Positions 1 to 10,069 of a DNA stretch of 64,000 nucleotides are shown here, in pieces. The DNA lies in NCBI GenBank assembly GCA_965116445.1, contig OZ220688.1:2790001-2854000 (forward strand), written 5' to 3'. The notes beneath the pieces were generated by a model. That model saw only the letters and a list, made by a program, of their open reading frames with translations, did no database searches and was not told the origin of the DNA. Each line of letters begins with the position of its first letter. The stretch's first letter is position 1. The DNA is from Multivorans sp965116445 (GTDB lineage Bacteria; Acidobacteriota; Thermoanaerobaculia; Multivoradales; Multivoraceae). A program made the translations under genes and the position numbers.

Positions 1-1
1 G

Positions 2-835
2 GCGCTCGACGTGCCCTCCGGCCAGACGTTCGCCTGGCAGGCTGATTCGACCTACGTCAAGCAGCCGCCGTTCTTCGTCGACATGCCCCGCAAGCCGCAG
101 CCGGTCGAAGACATCCGGGGCGCCAGGGTGCTGGCCCTGCTCGGCGACACGGTCACCACGGACCACATCTCACCCGCCGGCCCGATCAGCCCGGACAGCC
201 CGGCCGCCGACTACCTGCGCGACCTGGGTGTCGAGCAGGCGCAATTCAACGCCTACGGCGCCCGCCGCGGCAACCACGAGGTCATGATGCGCGGCACGTT
301 CGCCAACGTTCGCCTTCGCAACCACCTCGTGCCCGGCACGGAAGGCGGCTACACCGCGCTGCTGCCCGAAGGCGAGCACACGACCATCTTCGAAGCCGCG
401 GCTGCCTACCGCGAACGGGGAGTGCCCCAGATCATTCTGGCCGGCATCGAGTACGGGACCGGGTCTTCGCGCGACTGGGCGGCCAAGGGACCGCGGTTGC
501 TCGGCGTCCGCGCCGTCATCGCCAGGAGCTACGAGCGGATCCACCGCAGCAACCTGGTCGGCATGGGGATCGCGCCGCTTCAGTTCCGGGACGGCGAAGG
601 CGCCGAAGAACTCGGGCTGACCGGTCGCGAGGCCTACGACGTGGAAGGACTCTCGGCGGGTCTCGCTGCGGACTTCGACCCCGGTCTGGAGGTCACCGTG
701 CGAGCGACCGGCGAGAACGGCGAGACGACGTTCCGTGCGCTGGTGCGCCTGGACACCCCGCAGGAGGCCGAGTACTACCGCCACGCGGGCATCCTGCAGT
801 ACGTGCTTCGGCAGCTCCTTGACGACGACGCCTGA
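2..835 (+). CDS. acnA: Aconitate hydratase A, C-terminal part (5' end outside window)
   Basis: This is the C-terminal swivel domain and hinge of an AcnA/IRP-type aconitase, which interconverts citrate and isocitrate in the TCA cycle. The reading frame is open from the window edge, so the N-terminal [4Fe-4S] domains lie upstream. Visible hallmarks are GDTVTTDHISPAGPI and the swivel-domain motif YGTGSSRDWAAKGP, followed by a segment with AVIARSYERIHRSNL that contains substrate-binding Ser/Arg residues. About 277 residues are present out of roughly 900 expected. Citrate synthase lies 0.8 kb downstream on the same strand, so two consecutive TCA enzymes are neighbours, with queE between them. The stop overlaps the proposed start of queE by 17 bases. 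Confidence 0.95.
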   Translation, partial: ALDVPSGQTFAWQADSTYVKQPPFFVDMPRKPQPVEDIRGARVLALLGDTVTTDHISPAGPISPDSPAADYLRDLGVEQAQFNAYGARRGNHEVMMRGTFANVRLRNHLVPGTEGGYTALLPEGEHTTIFEAAAAYRERGVPQIILAGIEYGTGSSRDWAAKGPRLLGVRAVIARSYERIHRSNLVGMGIAPLQFRDGEGAEELGLTGREAYDVEGLSAGLAADFDPGLEVTVRATGENGETTFRALVRLDTPQEAEYYRHAGILQYVLRQLLDDDA

Positions 836-1520
836 TCCACTCCGCCAGCTCGACCCGGTCGCCGCGCTGCCCGAGAGCGAGCGGCTCAAGGTCAACGAGA
901 TCTTCTACTCGATCCAGGGCGAATCGACCTTCGCGGGCCGCCCTTGCGTCCTGGTGCGGCTGACCGGGTGCCAGATGCGGTGCAGTTGGTGCGACACCGA
1001 GTACAGCTTCCACGAAGGCTCGTGGATGCGCAGGGACGACGTGATCGCCGAGGTGCTGGCGTTCGATTGCCCGCTGGTGGAAGTCACCGGCGGCGAACCC
1101 CTGCTCCAACCCGGCGTTCATCCCTTGATGAGCGACCTCTGCGACCGCGGACTCACCGTCCTGCTCGAAACCGGCGGCGGGCTCGACATCTCGGGTGTCG
1201 ATTCGCGGGTGCGGAGAATCGTCGACCTGAAGTGCCCGGCCAGCGGCGAGGCCGCGAACAACCACTGGCCGAACATCGACGACCTGCGTTCGAAGGACGA
1301 GGTGAAGCTCGTCCTCGCCGACCGCGGCGACTACGAATGGGCGCGCGACGCGATCCGCAAGCATCGAATCGATCGCCGCTGCACCGTCCACCTGTCGCCC
1401 GTGTGGGACGCTCTGGCACCGGCCCAGCTCGCCTCCTGGGTACTCGAAGACCGGCTTCCGGCACGCGTTTCGCTGCAACTCCACAAGACGCTCTGGGGGG
1501 CCGAAACAAGGGGCGTCTGA
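819..1520 (+). CDS. queE: 7-carboxy-7-deazaguanine synthase QueE
   Basis: QueE is a radical-SAM enzyme that converts 6-carboxy-tetrahydropterin to 7-carboxy-7-deazaguanine in the preQ0/queuosine pathway. The sequence shows FYSIQGEST at the N-terminus, the cluster motif GCQMRCSWCDT (CX3CX2C), VEVTGGEPLLQ (SAM-binding GGEP) and a conserved C-terminal LQLHKTLWG. The frame stays open well upstream inside acnA, but the family's N-terminus is reached near position 880. I chose the TTG at 819, which overlaps the end of acnA and gives about 233 residues. There is no clear Shine-Dalgarno, so the start is uncertain. No queC, queD or queF is visible nearby. Confidence 0.88.
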   Translation: MTTTPDPLRQLDPVAALPESERLKVNEIFYSIQGESTFAGRPCVLVRLTGCQMRCSWCDTEYSFHEGSWMRRDDVIAEVLAFDCPLVEVTGGEPLLQPGVHPLMSDLCDRGLTVLLETGGGLDISGVDSRVRRIVDLKCPASGEAANNHWPNIDDLRSKDEVKLVLADRGDYEWARDAIRKHRIDRRCTVHLSPVWDALAPAQLASWVLEDRLPARVSLQLHKTLWGAETRGV

Positions 1521-1648
1521 ATCGGACCCGCCAACGTCCCACTACGGCTCGCGGGGCTGCTACACTCCGCGACGAATACGCCAACCGAGCCGAGTACCCC
1601 AACTGAGCGGGTCGATACCTGGCAAACACACGAGGTGAGACATCAGAT

Positions 1649-2910
<1,262 letters not shown>

Positions 2911-2914
<4 letters not shown>

Positions 2915-3432
2915 CCGCGCAACTCCGGACGGACCGGCTTCACCGGTACATGGCCGCGGCGGTAAACGAGGATCGTCCGGTCGAAGGTGATCACGGCCCG
3001 ACCGTCCTGGTTGTAGCCGACCGTGCGAAAGCCCACGATGCCCTGGTGCGGGCGGGAGTTCGACTCGCGAACGGAGAGCACCTCGCTCTGGGCGTACAGG
3101 GTGTCGCCTTCGAACACCGGATGCGGCAGACGGACCCTGTCCCAACCCAGGTTGACCGCGTTCTGGGACAGGTCGGCGACGGTCAGCGCGGTGACCAGAG
3201 ACAGGGTGAAACAGGAGTTGACCAGGGGTCGCCCCCACTCCGTCTGACCCGCGTACTCGCGGTCGAAGTGGATCGGGTTCGGGTTCAGCGTGATCATCGT
3301 CAACCAGACGTTGTCGCCCTCGGTCACCGTCCGACCCAGGGCGTGACGGAAGATCTGGCCGACCTCGAAGTCCTCGAAGACCCTGCCCGCGCCATCTGCA
3401 GGCGGACCGTCGTGCGTTCTTGCGTCATTCAT
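2911..3432 (-). CDS. MaoC family hydratase (mesaconyl-CoA hydratase-like)
   Basis: This 173-residue hot-dog fold protein belongs to the MaoC/(R)-hydratase family, which adds water to or removes it from acyl-CoA double bonds. Visible motifs are FEDFEVGQIFRHALGRTVTEGD at reduced length (EDFEVGQ, RTVTEGD), the hydratase-2-like segment TLNPNPIHFD and a C-terminal TFDRTILVYRRGH. In the classic hydratase-2 motif an Asp precedes NP; here the segment reads LNPNPIHFD, with Asn in that area, as I recall for mesaconyl-CoA hydratase-like proteins. It overlaps the upstream CoA-transferase by four bases (ATGA), so the pair is translationally coupled and probably acts on the same branched or dicarboxylic acyl-CoA. 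The exact substrate cannot be read from sequence. Confidence 0.85.
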
Positions 3433-4550
3433 GCTCTCAGAATCGCTCCATTCTGTTCGAGTCCGTCGATCTCCCCGGCGCTGTAGCCAAGATCGGCCAG
3501 GACCTCTCCGGTGTGTTCGCCCATCCGCGGCTCGCTCCGGCGAAGGTCGCCGGGCGTCCGCTCAAGGCGCGGTGCGGGCGCTATGTGAACCTCTCCGTCC
3601 GGGCCGACCGGGAAGGTCCCCCGCTGCACGTTGTGCTCATGTCCCGGCGCCTCATCGAGATCGAGCACCGGCGACACGCACGCGTCGAGTTCGCTGAAGA
3701 CACCGGCCCACTCGTCGCGGGTCCGGGTCAGGAAGGCGCGCCGGAAGGCATCGATGTGCGCCGGCCAGCGATCCGTGTCCATCTGCTCGTCCACGACGTC
3801 GACACCCGTTCCCTCGCACAGTGCCGCGAAGAACTGCGGCTCGATCGCGCCGACCGACACGTAGCCGCCGCACTTGCACTCGTAGCAACGGTAGAACGCA
3901 GCGCCGCCGCCCAGGAGGCCCTTGCCCGGCGTCGAGCGGGCGCCCTTCTGCGCGAAGTGCACGGCCATGAGGGAGGCCGCTCCGTCGATCATCGCCGCGT
4001 CGATGTACTGACCCCGCCCGGACCGTTCACGCTCGAACAGGGCGCAGAGGATGCCGAAAGCCGCCATCAGGCCGCCGCCGCCGAAGTCGGCGACCAGGTT
4101 GAGGGGCGGCAGCGGCGGGTCCTGGCCGTTGCCGATCTGCGACAGGACGCCGGCGAGCGCAATGTAGTTCACGTCGTGCCCGGCGGCCTGCGCCATCGGC
4201 CCTGTCTGCCCGTAGCCGGTGAGCGAGCAGTACACGAGACGCGGATTGATCGCCGAGAGACTTGGATAGTCGCACCCCAGCCGGGCGCAGACACCGGGCC
4301 GGTTGCCTTCCAGGAAGACATCCGCGTCCCTGGCCAGTTCCTGGAGGATCCGCTGACCGCCAGCGGTCTTCAGGTTGAGCGCGATGCTGCGTTTGTTCCG
4401 CGACAGCATGTCCCCTGACCTCACGGGTCCGCCGACCGCGTTGTCGACCCGAAGCACGTCCGCGCCCATGTCGGCGAGCAGCATCGAGCAGTACGGCCCG
4501 GGCGCAAGCCGGGACAGGTCCAGAACCCGCAGTCCATCCAGGGCGCCCAC
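3429..4550 (-). CDS. CaiB/BaiF family, alpha-methylacyl-CoA racemase-like
   Basis: This family III CoA-transferase fold protein has 373 residues. The N-terminus GALDGLRVLDLSRLAPGPYC and later GCDYPSLSAINPRLVYCSL are typical. Two features favour the racemase branch: AGHDVNYIALAG with His near 123, and LVADFGGGG with Asp near 153. These match the His/Asp acid-base pair of mycobacterial alpha-methylacyl-CoA racemase (His126/Asp156). The likely role is epimerising 2-methylacyl-CoA during branched-chain or sterol side-chain degradation. The start is GTG at 4550. The gene heads a two-gene operon with the MaoC hydratase and is divergent from pcnB, with 73 bases between starts. Confidence 0.87.
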   Translation of the reverse strand: MGALDGLRVLDLSRLAPGPYCSMLLADMGADVLRVDNAVGGPVRSGDMLSRNKRSIALNLKTAGGQRILQELARDADVFLEGNRPGVCARLGCDYPSLSAINPRLVYCSLTGYGQTGPMAQAAGHDVNYIALAGVLSQIGNGQDPPLPPLNLVADFGGGGLMAAFGILCALFERERSGRGQYIDAAMIDGAASLMAVHFAQKGARSTPGKGLLGGGAAFYRCYECKCGGYVSVGAIEPQFFAALCEGTGVDVVDEQMDTDRWPAHIDAFRRAFLTRTRDEWAGVFSELDACVSPVLDLDEAPGHEHNVQRGTFPVGPDGEVHIAPAPRLERTPGDLRRSEPRMGEHTGEVLADLGYSAGEIDGLEQNGAILRA

Positions 4551-4623
4551 GGCGCGAGCCTAGGAGCTTGCGCCGCAGAACGCAACGGTCCGCGCCGGAA
4601 GCGAGCGTTGATACCCTGACCGG

Positions 4624-5904
4624 ATGGATGCGCCGGCCGCGGCCACGATACTGCCGTGTTCCGAGCACCCGATCGCGTGGCGGCGGATCTCGCGCGGCGC
4701 CCAGAAGGTGCTGCGGAGGCTGCATCAGGCAGGCCGGAACGCGGGCCTGGTCGGCGGCAGTGTGCGCGATCTGATGCTGCAACGCGCGCCGAAGGACTAC
4801 GATGTCGTCACCGACGCGCGCCCCGAGGACGTGCGGCGGCTGTTCCGGAACTCCCGGATCATTGGCCGGCGCTTTCGCCTCGCCCACGTCCTGTTCGGCG
4901 ACGAGGTGGTCGAAGTGTCCACGTTCCGGGGCGCGCCGGATCCCGACCATCAGCGGCGCTCGCCCGGCGAGCTCCTGGTGACGAGCGACAACACCTACGG
5001 CACCCCGCGACAGGACGCCTTCCGCCGCGACTTCACGGTCAACGCCCTGCTCTATCGAGCCTCCGACCGTGCCGTCGTCGACTATGTGGGCGGCCTGGAA
5101 GATCTCGATCGCGGTTGCATCCGCGTGATCGGCGACCCCAACCTGCGCTTCCGCGAGGATCCGGTCCGGATGCTGCGGGCGTGCGAATTCGCGGCGCGTC
5201 TGGATTTCGAAATCGAAGACGAGACCCTCGCCGCCGCCTTCGAGCATCGCCGGGAGATCACCAAGGCCTCGCCCCACCGCCTGATCGAGGAACTGATCCA
5301 ACTCCTGTCAAGCGGCCGGAGCGCCGCCGCCTTCCACTGGATGCGGCGCTCGGGAGTGCTCCCGGTCGCTCTGCCCGAGGTCGACGAAGTCCAGGGGACG
5401 GGATCCGAAACGGCCGGCTTCTCCCAACTCGCGACACGACTTGACGAACGCGTCCACACCGGGCCGGAACCACAGCTGGCGGTGCTCCTGTCGACCCTGC
5501 TCCTGCCGCGGATCGTCGTCGGCAGGGAGCGCCTGGAAGCCTCCGGGGCCGGAGTGCCACGGTGGCGCCTGCAACGACTCGTCGAGGATGTCGTCGCCGA
5601 CTTCAGTACGCGCTACGCACTCTCCGCGGTGCGCCGCGGCCGGGTCGTGCGTACGCTGGAGACGTTCCAGCGACTGTGCGAACCGAACCACAGCCCTGAG
5701 TCCACTCACCAGTTGGTCGGAAGGGAGGCCTTCCTTCCCGCAATGGACGTCTTCGCCCTGCTCTCGGCAGCCACCGGCAGTGGCGATGAGGCACTCGAGT
5801 ACTGGCAAGGGGCCGCCGCGTCGGCGCCGTCGCGAGTCGCCAGCAACACCGCGACGAGACCGGCGCGGCCAGGGCGAAGGAGGCGGCGCAGGCGGCACCT
5901 GTAG
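4624..5904 (+). CDS. pcnB: Poly(A) polymerase / CCA-adding-type nucleotidyltransferase PcnB
   Basis: This class II polymerase-beta-fold nucleotidyltransferase is 426 residues long. The catalytic head is clear: LVGGSVRDLMLQRAPKDYDVV with the DxD metal ligands at about residues 59 and 61, then STFRG, RRDFTVNALLY and the neck motif EDPVRMLRACEFAARLDF. The C-terminus is strongly basic, ending RRRRRRRHL, as is common in PcnB-type poly(A) polymerases and useful for RNA binding. I favour PcnB over a CCA-adding enzyme on this basis. Both tRNA genes in this window encode their CCA ends. The gene converges on the FAD oxidoreductase with 12 bases between stops. Confidence 0.88.
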   Translation: MDAPAAATILPCSEHPIAWRRISRGAQKVLRRLHQAGRNAGLVGGSVRDLMLQRAPKDYDVVTDARPEDVRRLFRNSRIIGRRFRLAHVLFGDEVVEVSTFRGAPDPDHQRRSPGELLVTSDNTYGTPRQDAFRRDFTVNALLYRASDRAVVDYVGGLEDLDRGCIRVIGDPNLRFREDPVRMLRACEFAARLDFEIEDETLAAAFEHRREITKASPHRLIEELIQLLSSGRSAAAFHWMRRSGVLPVALPEVDEVQGTGSETAGFSQLATRLDERVHTGPEPQLAVLLSTLLLPRIVVGRERLEASGAGVPRWRLQRLVEDVVADFSTRYALSAVRRGRVVRTLETFQRLCEPNHSPESTHQLVGREAFLPAMDVFALLSAATGSGDEALEYWQGAAASAPSRVASNTATRPARPGRRRRRRRHL

Positions 5905-5916
5905 CGCCGGGGCCCG

Positions 5917-7443
5917 TCAACGGGTCCAGCGGAACCAGCGCCCCAGCAGGCCCTGGACGGTGGGGTTCAACTTCGTCTTTCGCCACTTGTTCGCGGCCTT
6001 CTTGAGCACCTCCGCCCGGGTCGGGTAGGGGAGGATGGTGCCCGTGAACTTCGACAGGCCGAGCCGGTGGGTCACGGCCAGGGTGAGCGGCGCGATCAGG
6101 TCGCCGGCGCCCGGCCCCACGATCGTGGCGCCCAGAACACGATCGCTGCCGCGCTGGAGCAGAACCCGCAGAAACCCCTCCTCCTCGCCCTCGAGAAGGG
6201 CGCGGTGGTTCTCCTCGAACGCCACGTCGACCACGTCGACCGCGACGCCGCGTTCATCGGCTTCCCGCCGGTCCAGGCCGACGTGCGCCACCTCTGGCGA
6301 GGTGTACGTACACCGCGGAACGACGAGCCTGTCGGCGCGCGCACTGGGGAAGAACAGGGCGTTCTGGACGATGACGCCCGCGTGGGCGTCAGCGAGGTGG
6401 GTGAATTTGGGCGCCGGTGTGATGTCGCCGGCCGCGTAGATGCGGGGATTCGTCGTGCGCAGCTTCGCGTCGACCACAACACCGGTCCCGTCGCAGCGGA
6501 CGCCAATCTCCTCGAGCCCAAGGCCCTCGACGTTCGGGATTCGGCCCACGGCGACCAGAAGCTCATCGCAACGCGTTTCGCGGCGCTCGCCGTCGCTGTC
6601 GACGAAAGTCAGGCGGAGGCCAGCGTCATGAGGTGAGACTTTCTCGATCCGCGCGCCGAGCGCGAAGTCGACGCCGTCCCGCCTGAGGGCTTTCTCGACC
6701 AGAGCCGCCGCGTCGGGATCCTCGCGCGGCAGGATGCCGGGCAGGATGTCGAACGTCATCACACGGCTCCCCAGCCGGGCGAAGGCCTGGGACAGCTCAC
6801 AGCCGATCGGGCCGGCGCCGATGACGGCCAACCGCTCCGGACGCTCGGTGAGCGAAAAGACGGTCTCGTTGGTCAGGTAGTCGCAGCGGTCCAGCCCGGG
6901 AATCGGCGGCGCCTGGGGACGGGCGCCGGTCGCGATGACGGCACGACGAAAGCGCAGTTCCCGGTCACCCGCGGGACCGGTCACGCCCACCGCGCGGTCG
7001 GTGAGGAAGCGGCCCTCACCCAGGTACACGTCGACTCCGGCATCGCGAAAGCGCTCCGCCGCGTCGTCCTCGCTGATCGCCGCCCGGATCCGGCGCATGC
7101 GCTCCATCGCGGCGCCGAAGTCGCCGGCCCGATCGGCACCTGGCGCTCCGTAGTCGCGATCGGGCCGCCCGGCGGTCCACCTCCGCGCCGCGGCGATCAT
7201 GCCCTTCGACGGCACGCAGCCGAAGTTCAGGCAGTCGCCGCCCATCAGCCGGCGTTCGATCAGGGCCACCCTGGCGCCGAGACCGGCGGCCACGATCGCG
7301 GTCACCAGTCCGGCGGTGCCGGCCCCGATCACCACCAGGTGATAGCGACCCGCGGGCGCCGGGTTCGTCCAGTCGGCAGGAGCCACCCGCGCCACGAGTT
7401 CCCGGTCGTGACGGCTCTCGAGGAGCAGTTCCGGCCTCGTCAT
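5917..7443 (-). CDS. MerA/Lpd-like FAD-dependent pyridine nucleotide-disulfide oxidoreductase
   Basis: This 508-residue class I flavoprotein has the FAD Rossmann motif GAGTAG at residues 40-45, a redox-active disulfide in GGDCLNFGCVPSK (Cys71 and Cys76), a second NAD(P) Rossmann motif in VIGAGPIGCELSQAF, and AAGDITPAPKFTHLA for FAD binding. The C-terminal dimerisation motif reads LPYPTRAE, so Tyr stands where true dihydrolipoamide dehydrogenases and mercuric reductases carry the catalytic His of HPT. The family is widespread and often linked to TVP38/TMEM64 membrane domains, as here. The natural electron acceptor is unknown. ATG at 7443 overlaps the stop of the TVP38 gene (ATGA). The frame extends upstream, but only this start fits the family and the coupling. 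Confidence 0.9.
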   Translation of the reverse strand: MTRPELLLESRHDRELVARVAPADWTNPAPAGRYHLVVIGAGTAGLVTAIVAAGLGARVALIERRLMGGDCLNFGCVPSKGMIAAARRWTAGRPDRDYGAPGADRAGDFGAAMERMRRIRAAISEDDAAERFRDAGVDVYLGEGRFLTDRAVGVTGPAGDRELRFRRAVIATGARPQAPPIPGLDRCDYLTNETVFSLTERPERLAVIGAGPIGCELSQAFARLGSRVMTFDILPGILPREDPDAAALVEKALRRDGVDFALGARIEKVSPHDAGLRLTFVDSDGERRETRCDELLVAVGRIPNVEGLGLEEIGVRCDGTGVVVDAKLRTTNPRIYAAGDITPAPKFTHLADAHAGVIVQNALFFPSARADRLVVPRCTYTSPEVAHVGLDRREADERGVAVDVVDVAFEENHRALLEGEEEGFLRVLLQRGSDRVLGATIVGPGAGDLIAPLTLAVTHRLGLSKFTGTILPYPTRAEVLKKAANKWRKTKLNPTVQGLLGRWFRWTR

Positions 7444-8135
7444 TCGCCCACCTCCTCCCTGAGCGCCCGGCGCGCGATGCGGGTGACGACCACGATCACC
7501 GCGACCGTGGCGACCAGCCCGATGGCCGTCGCGGCCCAGGTTCCCCAACCCTGCTCGACCTCGACGCCGGCAGCGACTCCGGCCACATCACCGAGCACTT
7601 TGCCGTAGTACACGTAGAGCAGGGTCGCGGGGAACATGCCGACAAAGGCGCCCACATAGTGGCTCAGCTTGACTTTCGTCAGTCCCAGCGCGTAGTTCAG
7701 CAGCACGAAGGGGACGACCGGCGTGAGTCGCAGCAGCACCACGATCTTGAACCCCTCGCGGCCCACCGCGCGGTCGATGGCGGCGAACCGCGGCACCGCG
7801 GCGACGCGCCGTTCGACCGCTCCCCGGACCAGGTACCTCGACGCGAGGAAGGCGCCCGTAGCCCCAAGGGAGGCGCCGGCGAACACGAACGCGGTACCCT
7901 CGCCGAGACCGAAGATCGCGCCGCCCGCGAGGGTAAGCAGGGAGCCGGGAATGAACGCCACGGTGGCCACGGCGTAACCGAGCACGAACACGACCGGTCC
8001 CCACAGGCCCAGCCCGTTGACCCAGGCGCTGAACTCGGGCAGGTAACCCGCTACCCGCTGGCCGAACAGAAGGAGTGCCGCGACCAGCGCAACCACCGCG
8101 GCCGCGCGAATGGCGAGCTTCATCTTCGGGTTCAT
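7440..8135 (-). CDS. TVP38/TMEM64 family inner-membrane protein (DedA-like)
   Basis: The protein is about 231 residues with several membrane segments, starting with one at roughly residues 7-25. Family motifs are VATVAFIPGSLLTLAGGAIFG and VVLLRLTPVVPFVLLNYALG, the conserved F/LxPG and LRLxP(V/I)xPF segments shown here in part. Proteins of this family are thought to act in membrane transport or lipid scrambling, but the substrate is not established. ATG at 8135 has AGGAAGTGG upstream, overlaps the stop of the DUF4301 gene by four bases, and its own stop overlaps the start of the FAD oxidoreductase. This gives a tightly coupled three-gene unit. Translation from the longer upstream frame would add a basic non-family extension and was rejected. 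Confidence 0.88.
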   Translation of the reverse strand: MNPKMKLAIRAAAVVALVAALLLFGQRVAGYLPEFSAWVNGLGLWGPVVFVLGYAVATVAFIPGSLLTLAGGAIFGLGEGTAFVFAGASLGATGAFLASRYLVRGAVERRVAAVPRFAAIDRAVGREGFKIVVLLRLTPVVPFVLLNYALGLTKVKLSHYVGAFVGMFPATLLYVYYGKVLGDVAGVAAGVEVEQGWGTWAATAIGLVATVAVIVVVTRIARRALREEVGE

Positions 8136-9502
8136 CGGCCACTTCCTCCGCACTGGTGTTCCTTGCCGGCGAGATCGAACACACTTTTGACGGGCGTGTA
8201 CACCTCGCCCGGCAACTCGACGAACCGCGTCTCCCAGCCCGCCATCGATCCGTTCCACAAACCGGGGCGTTCCAGTGCGATCAGTTCCCTGCCGCCATGG
8301 CTCTTGCCGACGATGAAGCTCGTGTCGTGGTCGACGTAGTCCTCCAGCCGGTAGGCCACGCCATCCGGCGCCAGCACCGCGCAGACCAGGAACACGGGGT
8401 TGAAGTGGGTGGACCGGGCCAGCAACGCCGCCTGCTCCGCGTCGTCGAGGTCGATCTGGGAGGTCTCGACGATCTGAAGTCGCGGTTCGCCCGGAACTCC
8501 CGAATCACTTGAGATCCCGTGTACCCAGAAGGGGCCGCCGCCGGCCGATCCCGTGGCGGGAACGACGCCAGCGACCCTGGCCGGCCGGCCCGAACCCCGC
8601 GCGAGTTCCAGGGCCATTCCGGCGAGTATCCCCATGGCGCTCGTCGCCGCGTCCTGGGCCTGCTCCGGCTGAACGTTGTCGATGTTCTTCACCGCGATCA
8701 GTTCGAAACCTCGATCCGCCAGAGCCTGCAGATTGCCAAGCAGTGCGCCGTGGCCGCCCGGCCGGACGAGGAGCGGCGCTGCCGGGTCGTCCGTGATCCG
8801 AAAGGGCTTTCCCTCCGCGTCGACCGCAATGCTGTCGGTGGCCGGCGACTGGTGGGAGAGCGTCACGTCGAAGCGGCAGCCCAGCCGTTGTTCGATCGCG
8901 GGCAGCCGGTCACCGAGCAGCGCCTCGAACGCGGCCCGGTGCGCAACGGCGACAGAGAAGTGGACCGCCGCCGAGCCCCGGCCCCCCGCAAGCGCGGCCG
9001 CCTCGACGAGGTGCTCCTCCAGCGCGGTGCGCTGCTCGCCATCCGGGTACCTGTGGAAGGGGATCAGGGCCTTCGGCGCGTCGCCGTAGCGGTCGAGGAG
9101 TTCCGCCTGGTCGCAGTCGAAGGGAAGACTGGTCCGGGCGCTCTCGAAACGGACCAGGACCGGATGACTCGGCGGATAGCCGGCGACCTGAGCCGTTCGA
9201 AGCTCCGCAAACAGCCGCGACGCCGCGCCGGATGCCGGCACGAACCGGATCAGGTTGCCCGCTTGCGCGGCGGATCGCCCGGCGGCGGCCAGGCGGTCGC
9301 CCTCGGCGCCCCGGGGCAGAGGCACGATGCCGTCGCCGAGCCGGGCCGGCCGCGCGAGGTTCGTCTTCGGCGGTGGATCGCGCAGCAGCGCGAGTTGGCG
9401 CCGCGCCTCGCCGACGCCGATGCCGTGCGCCTCGAGCTGATCGCGGTCCGCGACGCTCAGGCCGTCCCGATCCGTCAAGGGCTCCGCTCGCAACGTATCC
9501 AC
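8132..9502 (-). CDS. DUF4301 family protein, nucleotidyltransferase-like
   Basis: The 456-residue protein matches the DUF4301 family. Recognisable segments are FVPASGAASRLF (a glycine/serine-rich loop resembling the nucleotide-binding signature of sugar-phosphate nucleotidyltransferases), LIPFHRYPDG, VRPGGHGALLGNL and VKNIDNVQP. The last two resemble UDP-sugar pyrophosphorylase-type active-site segments. The function is not established; a sugar-1-phosphate nucleotidyltransferase role is an inference. The start is GTG at 9502, immediately before the rfbC stop at 9503-9505, and the gene is transcribed in the same direction as rfbBAC. It may therefore belong to the same nucleotide-sugar transcript. 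Confidence 0.82.
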   Translation of the reverse strand: MDTLRAEPLTDRDGLSVADRDQLEAHGIGVGEARRQLALLRDPPPKTNLARPARLGDGIVPLPRGAEGDRLAAAGRSAAQAGNLIRFVPASGAASRLFAELRTAQVAGYPPSHPVLVRFESARTSLPFDCDQAELLDRYGDAPKALIPFHRYPDGEQRTALEEHLVEAAALAGGRGSAAVHFSVAVAHRAAFEALLGDRLPAIEQRLGCRFDVTLSHQSPATDSIAVDAEGKPFRITDDPAAPLLVRPGGHGALLGNLQALADRGFELIAVKNIDNVQPEQAQDAATSAMGILAGMALELARGSGRPARVAGVVPATGSAGGGPFWVHGISSDSGVPGEPRLQIVETSQIDLDDAEQAALLARSTHFNPVFLVCAVLAPDGVAYRLEDYVDHDTSFIVGKSHGGRELIALERPGLWNGSMAGWETRFVELPGEVYTPVKSVFDLAGKEHQCGGSGR

Positions 9503-10069
9503 TTAGAAGGAGAACGTCGGCAACTGCTCAAAACACCCCGCAACGGTGGGCGCTGTCCGGTCGCGGTCCGAAAGCAGCGGCTCGTCGACCGGCCAGTCGA
9601 TTCCGATCTGAGGGTCGTCCCAGGCAATCGTGAGCTCGTCGTCCCGGTCGTAGTAGCCGTCGCACTTGTACTGCACGTCGGCTGTCTCGCTGATCACACA
9701 GAAGCCGTGGGCAAACCCGCGCGGGATGAAGAGCTGGCGAAAGTTGTCCTCCGACAGGACGCAGCCGGCCCAACCCAGAAACGACGGCGAACCGCGCCGG
9801 ACGTCCACGGCGACATCGAAGACCTCGCCTCGCGTAACGCGAACCAGCTTCGTCTGCTGCCGGCGGCTTTGGAGGTGGAGTCCGCGCAGGGTGGCGCGGC
9901 AGGACCGCGAGTGGTTGTCCTGAACCCACGGTCTCTCCAGGCCGCATTCAGCGAACGTGGACGCGTTGTGACTCTCCAGGAAGAAGCCGCGGCCGTCCCG
10001 GTGAACCGCGGGATCGACGATCATCACGTCGGGCAACCTGGTGCTCCGCACCCTGGGCGGAGCGCTCAA
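9503..10069 (-). CDS. rfbC: dTDP-4-dehydrorhamnose 3,5-epimerase
   Basis: RfbC/RmlC epimerises C3 and C5 of dTDP-4-keto-6-deoxyglucose during dTDP-L-rhamnose synthesis. The 188-residue cupin shows GRGFFLESHNASTF, WVQDNHSRS, LRGLHLQ with the catalytic His, FIPRGFAHGFCV and YKCDGYYDRDDE. The C-terminus ends in a WPVDEPLLSDRD segment typical of the family. The TTG start at 10069 overlaps the rfbA stop by four bases (TTGA), so translation is coupled. Order on the minus strand is rfbB, rfbA, rfbC. No RmlD reductase gene follows in this window. Confidence 0.95.
   Translation of the reverse strand: MSAPPRVRSTRLPDVMIVDPAVHRDGRGFFLESHNASTFAECGLERPWVQDNHSRSCRATLRGLHLQSRRQQTKLVRVTRGEVFDVAVDVRRGSPSFLGWAGCVLSEDNFRQLFIPRGFAHGFCVISETADVQYKCDGYYDRDDELTIAWDDPQIGIDWPVDEPLLSDRDRTAPTVAGCFEQLPTFSF

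Noticed and set aside
8136..8258. Longer N-terminus of the TVP38 protein
   Set aside because: The added residues are basic, overlap the DUF4301 gene, and ATG 8135 has a good ribosome site and a coupled stop.
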